Positions 16,141 through 23,764 of a stretch of 64,000 nucleotides of DNA are shown here, piece by piece; position 1 is the first letter of the stretch; each line of letters opens with the position of its first letter. Location of the stretch: positions 1-64,000 of the forward strand of contig NZ_JAHKSI010000006.1 in NCBI RefSeq assembly GCF_019720915.1, read 5' to 3'. The notes under the pieces were generated by a model. The model had not been told where the DNA came from and made no database searches. It saw nothing but the letters and a program-made list of their open reading frames with translations. The DNA comes from Alkalihalobacillus sp. TS-13 (GTDB lineage: Bacteria > Bacillota > Bacilli > Bacillales > Fictibacillaceae). The translations under genes and the position numbers were made by a program.

Positions 16141-16168
16141 ATCCCGGGCGGCTCCGGCTGTCCGGGAT
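16141..16168 (+). terminator. Terminator of the 15611-15854 pair
   Basis: ATCCCGGGCGG / GTCCGGGAT stem followed by TTTCCTTT. Confidence 0.7.
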
Positions 16169-16186
16169 TTTCCTTTATCTGTACTC

Positions 16187-16590
16187 TTTGCATTTGTAAA
16201 TCCTTACCCTTTCCAAAAATTTTTTTTGGGGCTCTGCCCCAAACCCCGGAGGGGTTATGTACTGGGTCACTTTGGCCTGAAATGTCCGGTTTGGTGCGGA
16301 TGGTCCCTGGGAGAATCGGAATTCGCTACGCTCATGCTGTCTTTTTTGGGGGGCTAACCCCCAAACCCCCGTGCGTTGCTGTTTATGTCGCGCTGACATG
16401 ATGGTCGGTTTGGAAGAGGAACAGACAGGTGTGGTTGATTGCCGTAGGTGGTTACGTGACGTCCCCGACCTGGCAGGTATGGTCCTGTTAGTTCGGTGGT
16501 CCCTTGTCCCGGTGCAGGTTGTTTAGGGGGGTAATGGGAGAGGTTCTATTTACCCATCCGAGCAGGAAAAGAGCGCATGGAGGAAGGATG
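16187..16590 (+). repeat. R repeat, copy 3 (A, B, C)
   Basis: TTTGCATTTGTAAAT, GGGGCTCTGCCCC, TCTGAAATGTCCG-like element (GCCTGAAATGTCC), ATTCGCTACGCTCATGC, GGGGGGCTAACCCCC, and a full C part ending GCGCATGGAGGAAGGA. Confidence 0.85.
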
Positions 16591-16693
16591 TCACGACATG
16601 TTGTTATCGCCCTCGCACTTTGCTGGGATATCCCTTGACTTCAATCCCTGGAAGAGGTGAGCACAGTCACATACTTACGGGTTTTACGGTTCA

Positions 16694-16750
16694 GTGTGAT
16701 CGACCTCACACCTTCCATCGTTTGACTTCATGTCGTCCCTCACCTACGAT
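16694..16750 (+). promoter_or_regulatory. Array promoter, best-defined copy
   Basis: Operator GTGTGATCGACCTCACAC (16694-16711), 10 bp, TTGACT (16722-16727), 17 bp, TACGAT (16745-16750). A second weaker site (GTGAGCACAGTCAC) lies at 16657-16670. Confidence 0.75.
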
Positions 16751-16784
16751 TGAACCTATCAGCAGGAGATACGGAGGTAAGCAA

Positions 16785-17027
16785 ATGACCGCGATCACGG
16801 TTCAGTGTCAGGAAAAACTCGAAGCAGCACTTTCCAACCTTGCTGACCAGGGCGAGATCATCATCGATGTCACCGAACCAACCTTTTTCGAGATTGGAGG
16901 GTATGTCCAGGTTTCCTTTCAGCAGGATGGAATGGAGTTGGGAGTGCTTAGGCCAGCAAAAAACGGCGATGCCGCTTACTTGCGGGCATTTCCGGAACTG
17001 ACGTACCACATTACTCGCGCACAATAA
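16785..17027 (+). CDS. Small unknown protein
   Basis: 80 aa from the ATG at 16785 with an ACGGAGG ribosome site; the frame extends upstream through the promoter, which I exclude. It looks like a compact alpha/beta domain: a helix (Q-E-K-L-E-A-A-L-S-N-L), then strands with E-I-G-G-Y-V-Q-V-S-F. No family recognised. Single gene of its unit. Confidence 0.65.
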   Translation: MTAITVQCQEKLEAALSNLADQGEIIIDVTEPTFFEIGGYVQVSFQQDGMELGVLRPAKNGDAAYLRAFPELTYHITRAQ

Positions 17028-17042
17028 ATGACATAGAGTCGA

Positions 17043-17070
17043 AACCCCTTTACGATTTTGTAAAGGGGTT
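17043..17070 (+). terminator. Terminator of the 16785 gene
   Basis: AACCCCTTTAC pairs with GTAAAGGGGTT, followed by TTCG. Confidence 0.85.
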
Positions 17071-17099
17071 TTCGATTAGAGTGCTTTTTTACATCTACA

Positions 17100-17430
17100 T
17101 AGCCAAAAAATTTTTTGGGCTCCGCCCCAAACCCCGGAGAGGTTGCGTATCTCTGTCGCTCTGGTCTGAAATGTCCGTTTTGGGCGGATTACCGGTGAAT
17201 CGGTATTCGCTTCGCTCATGCTTTCTTTTTTGGGGGATAACCCCCAAACCCCCTGGCGTTGTTGGTTATGTCGCTCTGGCAACGTGCTCGGTTTGGGAGA
17301 TGTACAGATCAGTATAGTTGCTTTGCGTAGGTGGTTGCGTGAACTCCTCGATTTGACCAGATAGGGTTCCATTTGGATGGTGGTCGCCTGCTTCGGTGCC
17401 GGTATCAAAGAGCGCATGGAGCAGGGAGGG
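17100..17430 (+). repeat. R repeat, copy 4 (A, B, C)
   Basis: GGGCTCCGCCC hairpin, TCTGAAATGTCCG, ATTCGCTTCGCTCATGC, GGGGGATAACCCCC and C part ending GCGCATGGAGCAGGGA. Close to identical with copy 6 over A and B. Confidence 0.85.
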
Positions 17431-17463
17431 TTTCGTGATCCTCGTTACATTTTGGGAGGATTG

Positions 17464-17519
17464 ATGTGACGCATGTCACCCCGAGTGAGCTTGCGCCGGG
17501 GACCCCCGAAGGGTAATCT
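17464..17519 (+). promoter_or_regulatory. Array promoter
   Basis: Operator ATGTGACGCATGTCACCC (17464-17481), TTGCGC, 17 bp, TAATCT (17514-17519). The leader has the TCCGC...GCGGA hairpin. Confidence 0.7.
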
Positions 17520-17563
17520 TAGTGATGTCCGCAAGGGATGCGGATGGTGAGGAGTGAAGAATC

Positions 17564-17902
17564 ATGGATAAAAAGAAGGCTGCTATCACCACCCTTAATT
17601 TTACTTTTTCTGGTGCTAAGAAGTCAGTGGCTTTTACGGTTACAAAGGCTCAAGAAGGGCGTATTCGTAAGCTTCTTAAAAAGCTGGAAAGTAACCACTC
17701 GGTTTATTACACGGTAAAGGAATTCTTCGAGGATGGAACTATTCAGAATGGGAAGCAGCACTATAAAAGGGAACTAGAGCGGAAGAACAAGGCATATAAC
17801 GAAATGAAGCAAGCCATGAGGGAACTGAACAAGAATAACCTTCATGTCGAATTGGATTCGGATGGAAGGATTAAGGTATCTGATGCTGATGCAACCCAAT
17901 AA
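17564..17902 (+). CDS. Small helical protein
   Basis: 112 aa, ATG start after GAGGAG. An N-terminal strand region (A-I-T-T-L-N-F-T-F-S-G), then long charged helices (residues about 35-50 and 70-100, rich in Lys/Glu). No family recognised. Single gene of its unit with its own promoter and strong terminator. Confidence 0.65.
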   Translation: MDKKKAAITTLNFTFSGAKKSVAFTVTKAQEGRIRKLLKKLESNHSVYYTVKEFFEDGTIQNGKQHYKRELERKNKAYNEMKQAMRELNKNNLHVELDSDGRIKVSDADATQ

Positions 17903-17917
17903 AGGTTGATTGAACAT

Positions 17918-17966
17918 GAATGGAACACTTTCCCCACACTACGAATTATGGGGAAGTGTTCCATTC
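17918..17966 (+). terminator. Terminator of the 17564 gene
   Basis: An 18-bp stem: GAATGGAACACTTTCCCCA with its complement at 17949-17966. Confidence 0.85.
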
Positions 17967-17984
17967 AATTATTTCATTTAAAAA

Positions 17985-18293
17985 TTTTATGGAGTTTCGC
18001 CCCAATTCGCTGTGATATAAGGCATTCGCTACGCTCATATTATCTTCTTTTGGGGGCGAAACCCCCAACCCCCCCCCCGGCGTTGCTGGTTATGTCGCTC
18101 TGGTAAAGTGGTCGGTTTGGGAGATGTACAGATCAGTGTGGTTGCTTGTCGTAGGTGGTTCCGTGACGTCCCCGGCTTGATCAGGAATGGTCCTGTTGGT
18201 TAGGTAGGTTGCCTGTTTCAGTGCCGGTTGTCTATGAAGAGCATAGAAGAGCTATCGTTACCGAAGGGGAGAAAGAGCGCATGGAGGAGGGAG
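17985..18293 (+). repeat. R repeat, copy 5 (decayed A, full B and C)
   Basis: The A part is shortened to GGAGTTTCGCCCC. B is GCATTCGCTACGCTCAT and GGGGGCGAAACCCCC; C ends GCGCATGGAGGAGGGA. Confidence 0.75.
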
Positions 18294-18328
18294 GGGGCAC
18301 GTGACCCTGGTAAGGTGCTTTCCCCATC

Positions 18329-18385
18329 GTGTGACCTGATTCACACTCATCGACGTTGTGATAACATAGGTAATCGTGCTAGACT
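18329..18385 (+). promoter_or_regulatory. Array promoter
   Basis: Operator GTGTGACCTGATTCACAC (18329-18346), TTGTGA, 18 bp, TAGACT (18380-18385), leader GTTCGCAGGTAGCGGATGG. Confidence 0.75.
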
Positions 18386-18440
18386 GGTCTTGTTCGCAGG
18401 TAGCGGATGGAAGTTTGATAATCTGAGAGAGGTAGGGACA

Positions 18441-18680
18441 TTGTTCGTTCTTATCGTGCTATTTTTTGTCTCTGATTACGTGGAAAGCTACAAGGCACAG
18501 GCTCAGCAGTTTTCGACGTCGGCGATTGCGCTTGATTTTATGGAAGAAGGGTTCAGCGCAACCGACGCAGCAAGGTGGGCCAACCGGGGTTTCCTCCCTG
18601 GTGAGGCTATCGCTGCCATTCGCCACGGGCACACGGACCCGGACACGGCACCGGATGGATGTCCGTCTGTTTGTCTTTGA
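18441..18680 (+). CDS. Small membrane-anchored protein, actinomycete-like
   Basis: 79 aa from a TTG eight bases after GAGAGG; the frame opens upstream, but that covers the promoter. A short hydrophobic N-terminus (F-V-L-I-V-L-F-F-V) probably anchors it. The body has F-M-E-E-G-F-S-A-T-D-A-A-R-W and G-F-L-P-G-E-A, a repeated helix-turn pattern I associate with actinobacterial proteins. A decayed copy lies at 30431-30523. Confidence 0.6.
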   Translation: MFVLIVLFFVSDYVESYKAQAQQFSTSAIALDFMEEGFSATDAARWANRGFLPGEAIAAIRHGHTDPDTAPDGCPSVCL

Positions 18681-18686
18681 AGGAAT

Positions 18687-18712
18687 CCCCGGACGGCCGG
18701 AACCGTCCGGGG
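18687..18712 (+). terminator. Terminator of the 18441 gene
   Basis: CCCCGGACGG pairs with CCGTCCGGGG, followed by TTTTCTTTTT. Confidence 0.9.
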
Positions 18713-18730
18713 TTTTCTTTTTGCCTTTAC

Positions 18731-19130
18731 CATTTGCATCTGCAAATGCCCTCACTCACAAAAATTTTTTGGGCTCCGCCCCAAACCCCGGAGAGGTTGC
18801 GTACTCTGTCGTTCTGGTCTGAAATGTCCGTTTTGGGCGGATTACCGGTGAATCGGTATTCGCTTCGCTCATGCTTTCTTTTTTGGGGGATAACCCCCAA
18901 ACCCCCTGGCGTTGTTGGTTATGTCGCTCTGGTGAGGTGACCCGTTGGGGAGATGAACAGACAGGTGTGGTGGTCGTTTGCCGCAATGGGCTGCGTTACG
19001 TCCCGACTTGATCAGGTCATGTTCTGTTTGGTCGGTGGTTACCTGCCTCGGTGCCGGTTGCTTATTAGTTGAGTTGGAGAGGTTCCGTTTACATTTGTGG
19101 AGGAGAAAAGAGCGCATGGAGGAGGGAAGG
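18731..19130 (+). repeat. R repeat, copy 6 (A, B, C)
   Basis: Opens with the palindrome CATTTGCATCTGCAAATG (18731-18748), followed by the full A, B and C parts ending GCGCATGGAGGAGGGA. One of the most complete copies. Confidence 0.9.
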
Positions 19131-19210
19131 CGCGAAACCGATAGGAGGTCACCTTTCATCGTGTATCACTTTTTCACTTTGGCTAACCCTGACGTCGGTA
19201 GTGGATGGTA

Positions 19211-19266
19211 GTGTGAGCACCATTACACGCTTAGGGGTTGCGCGGGTGGGTGTCCTCGACTAATCT
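19211..19266 (+). promoter_or_regulatory. Array promoter
   Basis: Operator GTGTGAGCACCATTACAC (19211-19228), TTGCGC, TAATCT (19261-19266). Leader TTAGAGATGTCCGCAGGGA...GCGGATGG forms a hairpin. Confidence 0.75.
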
Positions 19267-19335
19267 TAGAGATGTCCGCAGGGAGAGCGGATGGGACACC
19301 GAGAAGCGAGATAGGAACACAAAGGAATTTAGAGA

Positions 19336-19437
19336 ATGGCAGCACAATGCGGTGGCGAACACAACGGCGAATGCATTATTGCTCAATGCGAGCTTTGTAA
19401 GGATTGGTTTTGTATCTTTAAGGGGCACGCCTGCTAG
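19336..19437 (+). CDS. 33-aa cysteine-rich microprotein
   Basis: ATG to TAG after AAAGGAATTTAGAGA. It has six cysteines and two histidines, including C-E-L-C-K-D-W-F-C and a final H-A-C, a pattern suited to binding one or two zinc ions. It is the only frame in its unit and lies between a standard array promoter and a strong terminator, which supports a real gene. Function unknown; small zinc proteins often bridge proteins or bind nucleic acid. Confidence 0.55.
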   Translation: MAAQCGGEHNGECIIAQCELCKDWFCIFKGHAC

Positions 19438-19450
19438 AGAAAAGAAGACC

Positions 19451-19488
19451 AGACCCGGGAATGTGTCCAAAGTCACATCCCCGGGTCT
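19451..19488 (+). terminator. Terminator carrying the next operator in its loop
   Basis: AGACCCGGG pairs with CCCGGGTCT, followed by GGTTTTTCG. The loop contains the palindrome ATGTGTCCAAAGTCACAT (19461-19478), which is at the right distance to be the operator of the next promoter. Confidence 0.8.
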
Positions 19489-19517
19489 GGTTTTTCGTAC
19501 GTGCAAATGGCTAGACT
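19461..19517 (+). promoter_or_regulatory. Array promoter overlapping a terminator
   Basis: Operator 19461-19478 inside the terminator hairpin; TAGACT -10 at 19512-19517, 33 bp from the operator edge. The -35 box (TGGTTT) is weak. Confidence 0.6.
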
Positions 19518-19553
19518 TGGACTCACAGCGAACATGGGAAGGCGTAACTGGGG

Positions 19554-20123
19554 ATGGGCAGCGTGATTCGATTTCTTCCGGAATGGGCACAGATCACAAT
19601 AATTGTGATCCTTATGTTTTATTCCTTGCTTGGCGGAACCTGGATCATCATTCAAATGCGTTTCCATTTCCAGAAGAAAAAAGAAGAGCTTAGCAAACTG
19701 AAAGCAGAACGCAAGAGGGCTGAATTCGAAGTAAAGCGTGCAGAAATAGAATTGATTAACTCTGGTACCAATCTACGACGTGGATTGTATGATATCGAAA
19801 AAAGTCAAATGAATTTGGTGGAAACCCAAGCAAAACTTGGTGAACGGTTTGGGGTTCCGGCGGGTGATATTTGCACAAAAATTTTTATTGGTCACCCCGC
19901 AAACCCTGTAAAGGAACGAATCGACCAATTGCTGGAGCCTCTATCTGAGGAAAAACCAACAAAAAACAAAAAGAATGCTCTAAAGGAAGTACGCGAGAAA
20001 TACGAACAAAAATATGAACAAACAGATTCAGAAATTCAGAACGGCAATATTCGGGTAAGAATGAAAGTAAAACTCAGTATGATTTCTCTCGTCATTCGAT
20101 TGCTCAGGGGTAGAATTGGATAA
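19554..20123 (+). CDS. Membrane-anchored coiled-coil protein
   Basis: 189 aa, ATG start (a GTG three codons later is an alternative). Residues about 12-34 are one transmembrane helix (I-T-I-I-V-I-L-M-F-Y-S-L-L). Residues about 38-95 form a strong coiled coil rich in Lys, Glu and Arg (K-A-E-R-K-R-A-E-F-E-V-K-R-A-E). The rest is a charged tail with a basic, hydrophobic end. No family recognised. Such a layout suits a scaffold holding a cytoplasmic coiled coil at the membrane. Confidence 0.65.
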   Translation: MGSVIRFLPEWAQITIIVILMFYSLLGGTWIIIQMRFHFQKKKEELSKLKAERKRAEFEVKRAEIELINSGTNLRRGLYDIEKSQMNLVETQAKLGERFGVPAGDICTKIFIGHPANPVKERIDQLLEPLSEEKPTKNKKNALKEVREKYEQKYEQTDSEIQNGNIRVRMKVKLSMISLVIRLLRGRIG

Positions 20124-20168
20124 AAAGGTGACTAGGGTCACACTATAACTGTGACCCTAGTCACCTTT
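20123..20168 (+). terminator. Terminator of the 19554 gene
   Basis: AAAAGGTGACTAGGGTCAC and its perfect complement around a 9-base loop; a very stable stem starting at the stop codon. Confidence 0.9.
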
Positions 20169-20187
20169 TACCCTATTTTCTTTTCAC

Positions 20188-20370
20188 CGGAATCGGAATT
20201 CGCTGACGCTCATGTTGTTTTTCTTGGGGGCTATGCCCCCAAACCCCCTGGCGTTACTGGTTATGTCGCTCTGGAAAAGTGGTTTGTTTGGGAGATGAAC
20301 AGACAGGTGTGGTTACCTGCTTCGGTCGGCCATCTTTATACGGAGTTTAGCGTAGAAGGATTGCGTGCAC
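20188..20370 (+). repeat. R repeat, copy 7 (B and short C)
   Basis: GGAATTCGCTGACGCTCATG, GGGGGCTATGCCCCC, CTGGCGTTACTGGTTATGTCGC, then a C part that breaks off after GGTTACCTGCTTCGG. Confidence 0.8.
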
Positions 20371-20381
20371 AAGGCTTGATG

Positions 20382-20438
20382 GTGTGAGGCACGTCACTCC
20401 GTTCGGGTTTGACGCTATCGCATGAGGGTGGGTAGACT
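20382..20438 (+). promoter_or_regulatory. Array promoter
   Basis: Operator GTGTGAGGCACGTCACTC (20382-20399), TTGACG (20409-20414), 18 bp, TAGACT (20433-20438). Confidence 0.75.
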
Positions 20439-20477
20439 AGGGATCACGCGATCAGGAAACACAGATAGGAAGGAAAG

Positions 20478-20837
20478 ATGGTTACTTTCATCTCCATCAT
20501 TCTTGGTTTTCTCGGCGCAATTGGTTTTTATTTCAGTGTGGGGGAAGCGGGTACCCCACTGAAGCGTAAGAAGAAGATTGCGGGACTTTGGGTGAATTTG
20601 TTTGCTCAAATTCCCTGGGTTATCTTTAACATCTACACGAAGGCTTACGGATTGTTTGCGATTAATCTTCTAACCGTTATCGCTTGTGTTCAGGGGTTGA
20701 GAGAATTGCGACGGCCCGGAAAGGTTGGCAAGCATCGAAAGGGCAAAACGTCACTGTGTTTCGTAAAACGATCAGGAAATAAAATGGTGCTTTACAGGGA
20801 AAATGGGGAGATTGAACTGCGGAAACGAGCTGCTTAG
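20478..20837 (+). CDS. Small multi-pass membrane protein
   Basis: 119 aa, ATG start after AGGAAAGGAAAG. Three hydrophobic helices: residues about 3-20, 35-52 and 57-73, with W-V-N-L-F-A-Q-I-P-W-V in the second. The last 45 residues are basic and cytoplasmic. The hydrophobic part faintly recalls small transporter-like (PnuC-like) proteins of phages, but I would not assign a function. Single gene of its unit. Confidence 0.65.
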   Translation: MVTFISIILGFLGAIGFYFSVGEAGTPLKRKKKIAGLWVNLFAQIPWVIFNIYTKAYGLFAINLLTVIACVQGLRELRRPGKVGKHRKGKTSLCFVKRSGNKMVLYRENGEIELRKRAA

Positions 20838-20852
20838 GATTTGTTCCCGTCG

Positions 20853-20872
20853 CTTGTGAGCTTTATCACAAG
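20853..20872. promoter_or_regulatory. Orphan Crp-like operator
   Basis: CTTGTGAGCTTTATCACAAG, a near-perfect palindrome between the 20478 gene and its terminator. No -10 box is evident at the usual spacing. Confidence 0.5.
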
Positions 20873-20901
20873 AGGTGGGGGTGTGGAATTTGATTAGGAG
20901 A

Positions 20902-20937
20902 AGCCCTAGGACGGTCGGTGACGGCCGTCCTAGGGCT
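20902..20937 (+). terminator. Terminator of the 20478 gene
   Basis: AGCCCTAGGACGG pairs with CCGTCCTAGGGCT, followed by TTCTTTTTG. Confidence 0.9.
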
Positions 20938-20955
20938 TTCTTTTTGTCTTCACCC

Positions 20956-21356
20956 TTTGCATTTGCAAATCGGCACGCTCACAAAAATTTTTGGGGCTAC
21001 GCCCCAAACCCCACGAGGGGTTGCGTACTGGGTCCGTTTGGCATGAAATGTCCGTTTTATGCGGTATGTTCCTGAGAGAATTGGAATTCGCTGACGCTTA
21101 TGCTAGTTTTATTGGGGGATAACCCCCAACCCCCCTGGTGTTGTTTTATATGTCGCTCTGGCAGGGTGGCTGGTTGGGGGAGAAGAACAGAGGGGTGATT
21201 GCCGTTGCCGTAGGTGGTTAGGGTACGTCCCGATCGGATCAGGTATGGACCTGTTGGTTAGTGGGCTACCTGTCCCGGTGCCGGTGGCGTATGGGGCTTG
21301 AGTGTGAGAGGTTCCTTTCATTATCCAGGCGAAAGAGAACGGCATGGAGGAGGTGA
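20956..21356 (+). repeat. R repeat, copy 8 (A, B, C)
   Basis: TTTGCATTTGCAAAT, GGGGCTACGCCCC, ATGAAATGTCCG, AATTCGCTGACGCTTATGC, GGGGGATAACCCCC and a full C part ending GGCATGGAGGAGG. Confidence 0.85.
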
Positions 21357-21400
21357 GGGATGACGATGTCAGGTCGTTTAACTGTGTGGAACGTCAAGAA

Positions 21401-21715
21401 TCAAGCCAACAAATCCATCATTTGCGCATAATCGCGGATTAATTGTGTTACATACTTTGTGACTTTCTGAATTTCGTCACGATCAATCGTATGATCGATT
21501 AACGCTAAATTTTCCCATCCCTGACAGCGATTCATGATTACTTCAAAGTAGTGTAAACCTTTGACGTGTGTGACACCAAAGACTTCTAACAACATTTGAT
21601 CGGCTTTTGTCCGATCCGCAGAAGGCTTATTTTTGATTTCGCATATCAACTTGTTGGCTTGAAACTTAGCCGTTTCGACGGCTATCGTAATCACTGAATC
21701 AGGTACCTGCGCCAT
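21401..21715 (-). CDS. Small helical protein
   Basis: 104 aa from the ATG at 21715 with GAAAAGGAA upstream; five more codons upstream are in frame. Mostly helical, with one Cys near residue 30 and another (R-C-Q-G-W) near 68. No family recognised. It lies beyond a terminator of the 24-aa zinc peptide gene on the same strand; no separate promoter is evident, so it probably lives from read-through. Confidence 0.6.
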   Translation of the reverse strand: MAQVPDSVITIAVETAKFQANKLICEIKNKPSADRTKADQMLLEVFGVTHVKGLHYFEVIMNRCQGWENLALIDHTIDRDEIQKVTKYVTQLIRDYAQMMDLLA

Positions 21716-21748
21716 TAGATTCCTTTTCAATATGTTTGTGCAAAATGT

Positions 21749-21779
21749 AGAGGAGAGGCCCTTTTCGGGCCTCTCCTCT
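21749..21779 (-). terminator. Hairpin between two minus-strand genes
   Basis: AGAGGAGAGGCCC pairs with GGGCCTCTCCTCT around TTTTC; strong stem in both directions. Confidence 0.75.
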
Positions 21780-21786
21780 CTGGGGT

Positions 21787-21861
21787 CTAGTTGGGATCAA
21801 ACCTCCCACAGGAATTACAGATCCCGGAGTCCGTTAACTTTCCACCACACTGCGAACACAT
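21787..21861 (-). CDS. 24-aa zinc-ribbon microprotein
   Basis: ATG after AAGGAAG, 24 codons. The whole peptide is two knuckles: C-S-Q-C-G-G-K-L then C-N-S-C-G-R, the C-x-x-C...C-x-x-C pattern of a zinc ribbon. It has a standard array promoter upstream (TAGATT at 21915-21910) and a terminator downstream, which makes it a credible gene despite its size. Function unknown. Confidence 0.6.
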   Translation of the reverse strand: MCSQCGGKLTDSGICNSCGRFDPN

Positions 21862-21909
21862 AGACTCTTCCTTTCTTGATTTCTTACAGGGTTCCTCCTT
21901 GACACTTTG

Positions 21910-22004
21910 AATCTATCTGAACCAGACTGAGTACACAAGTCTTGAAGGTGTGAGCATGGCCACACTCACCCACGTTTAGACAAAGGCGGTAAGTGTGCTA
22001 GACT
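21910..22004. promoter_or_regulatory. Divergent promoter with shared operator
   Basis: Operator GTGTGAGCATGGCCACAC (21948-21965). Rightward: TTAGAC, 17 bp, TAGACT (21999-22004). Leftward: TTGTGT, TAGATT (21915-21910). Operator to -10 distance is 33 and 32 bp. Confidence 0.8.
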
Positions 22005-22046
22005 TACATCGTTCGCAGGGAGCGGACGGAATAGAAAGGAAAAGTA

Positions 22047-22163
22047 ATGGAAGAAGTAATGGAAGATTGCCCGTGGTGCGGTCCACAGTCCTGCAAGTGC
22101 GATCAGCCTCCGGTACCACCGCCGGCCCCTGAGTTCCCTATGGAACCATCTAAGTCTCGGTAG
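22047..22163 (+). CDS. 38-aa zinc-knuckle microprotein
   Basis: ATG after GAAAGGAAAAG. Near the start C-P-W-C-G-P-Q-S-C-K-C provides four cysteines; the rest is a Pro-rich acidic tail. It is divergent to the 24-aa zinc peptide gene and shares its operator. The leader carries the TTCGCAGGGAGCGGACGG element of other units. Confidence 0.55.
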   Translation: MEEVMEDCPWCGPQSCKCDQPPVPPPAPEFPMEPSKSR

Positions 22164-22174
22164 GGAGAACCTTC

Positions 22175-22208
22175 GCCTCCGGATGGTCAGTGATAGGCGT
22201 CCGGGGGC
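22175..22208 (+). terminator. Terminator of the 22047 gene
   Basis: GCCTCCGG pairs with CCGGGGGC (one G-T pair), followed by TTTCCTTTTG. Confidence 0.6.
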
Positions 22209-22226
22209 TTTCCTTTTGCTTTGGCC

Positions 22227-22620
22227 ATTTGCATCTGCAAATCCCCTCGCCCGGAAAAATTTTTTTCGGGCTCCGCCCCAAACCCCGGAAGGGGCTACGT
22301 AGGTGGTCCGTTAGGTCTGACATGTTCGGTTTGTGCAGATTCCTGGGACAATCGGAATTCGCTGGCGCTCATGCAGTTTGTTTTGGGGGCTAGGCCCCCA
22401 AACCCCCAGGCGTTACGGAATATGTCGCTCTGATATGTGTTCGGTTTGTGAGAAGAACAGACAGGTGGGGTCGTTTGCCGCAGTGGGTTGCGTGACGTCC
22501 CGGCCAGGTGAATAGGTGTTCTGTTTGATTGGTAGTCCCCTGTTCCGGTACCGGTTGCTTATGGGGTGAGTTGGAAAGTATTGTTCATCACCTGACAAAA
22601 AGCGTATGAGAAGGGGAGGC
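22227..22620 (+). repeat. R repeat, copy 9 (A, B, C)
   Basis: ATTTGCATCTGCAAAT, GGGCTCCGCCC, TCTGACATGTTCGG, AATTCGCTGGCGCTCATGC, GGGGGCTAGGCCCCC and a full C part. Confidence 0.85.
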
Positions 22621-22626
22621 GAATGT

Positions 22627-22683
22627 AACCTAGTTTTCAATTAAGAAGTTGAGGATACTCCCCCTTTGTGACATCGCTCACCA
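22627..22683 (-). promoter_or_regulatory. Leftward array promoter without a gene
   Basis: Operator TTGTGACATCGCTCACCA (22666-22683) and TAGGTT -10 on the minus strand (22632-22627), 33 bp apart. It fires into R copy 9, where no gene is seen: a gene loss, or a source of antisense RNA. Confidence 0.5.
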
Positions 22684-22726
22684 TGTTCGTCCTTACGTGG
22701 GTTTTTTGTCTCCATTCACAATCGTG

Positions 22727-22758
22727 TACCCCCATCCTATGAATGGACGGGGGTACAC
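22727..22758 (-). terminator. Terminator of the CDF gene
   Basis: GTGTACCCCCATCC pairs with GGACGGGGGTACAC (one mismatch). Confidence 0.75.
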
Positions 22759-22791
22759 TCTATCAAAGTTATAAGGTCAATTCCGAATATT

Positions 22792-23655
22792 TCACCCCTT
22801 TGTTTCTACCTGAATGGTAGCATGTGTAATATTAAATTCCTTTTCTAGTTTGCTTAGCGTTTCCTGCAAGATTTGTTGACTGCCAAGATCGTCCTGTACG
22901 AGCAGGTGACACGTAAAGACATCCATGCCTGATGTAATCGTCCAAATGTGAAGATCATGAACATCAATCACACCAGTGATGCTTTCGATCGATTGTTGCA
23001 CTTCCTTTGGATTCAACGTTGACGGAGTGCCTTCCATCAAAATGTGAATCGCAGGTTTAACTACAATCCATCCACTACGGAGAATCATCAAGGCGACAAA
23101 ACCACTGATAACCGGATCGACCATGTACCACTGGGTGATGGTCATAAGGATTCCACCAATAATGACACCGATCGAACTCAGTGCATCACCCAAAATGTGC
23201 AAATAGGCGCTTCGGAGATTCACATTATTGTGAACATCTCCGTGACTCTTCATCTGCCAAGCTGACAATAGATTCGCCACAAATCCGATAAAGGCGACCA
23301 CAACCATCGTCAAACTGTTAACACTGGCAGGATGCAAAACCCGTTCGTATGCCTCGATCAGAATCAATCCGGCCATAACGAACAATAGCATGCCATTAAA
23401 CAGGGCCGCCAGTATTTCAAATCGATGATAGCCATAGGTCATTTTAACGGATGCCATTTTTGTGGCGATAATCATGGCGATTAGGCTTATGACCAATGAC
23501 AATGCATCATTGAGCATATGAGCGGAGTCGGCTAAAAGAGCCATGCTGTTCGTTATCAGGACGCCGATAAATTGTAAAACTATAATCCCGCTGGTGATCA
23601 GTAAAGCGATGATCAAACCGCGCTTATTTCCTTTGTGATCATGATGGTGATGCAT
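22792..23655 (-). CDS. CDF-family metal cation efflux transporter
   Basis: 287 aa, ATG start after GAGGAGAAAA. A His-rich N-terminus (M-H-H-H-H-D-H) precedes six transmembrane helices. The metal site is visible as H46-x-x-x-D50 (H-M-L-N-D) in helix 2 and H153-x-x-x-D157 (H-I-L-G-D) in helix 5. A cytoplasmic C-terminal domain of about 80 residues holds H-D-L-H-I-W. This matches CzcD/ZitB-type proteins, which export Zn2+ and related ions in exchange for protons. It has the array promoter design with a weaker operator, so it appears to belong to the same regulon as the zinc microproteins. Confidence 0.92.
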   Translation of the reverse strand: MHHHHDHKGNKRGLIIALLITSGIIVLQFIGVLITNSMALLADSAHMLNDALSLVISLIAMIIATKMASVKMTYGYHRFEILAALFNGMLLFVMAGLILIEAYERVLHPASVNSLTMVVVAFIGFVANLLSAWQMKSHGDVHNNVNLRSAYLHILGDALSSIGVIIGGILMTITQWYMVDPVISGFVALMILRSGWIVVKPAIHILMEGTPSTLNPKEVQQSIESITGVIDVHDLHIWTITSGMDVFTCHLLVQDDLGSQQILQETLSKLEKEFNITHATIQVETKG

Positions 23656-23693
23656 TTTTCTCCTCTAGCGGGGGCCTTTCTCTTGCACTTGAG

Positions 23694-23749
23694 ATTCTAC
23701 GCCTGCGACGGGCTGAAGTCGATGTCTTACTATATGACACAGGTCATAG
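23694..23749 (-). promoter_or_regulatory. Array-type promoter of the CDF gene
   Basis: Minus-strand operator CTATGACCTGTGTCATAT (23749-23732) and TAGAAT -10 (23699-23694), 32 bp apart; -35 TCGACT. Confidence 0.65.
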
Positions 23750-23764
23750 CGGATGTGGTTGTAA

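Noticed and set aside
16033-16401. 122-codon frame over the end of the 15854 gene and R copy 3
   Set aside because: It reads through the terminator and R repeat in a different frame from the supported gene.
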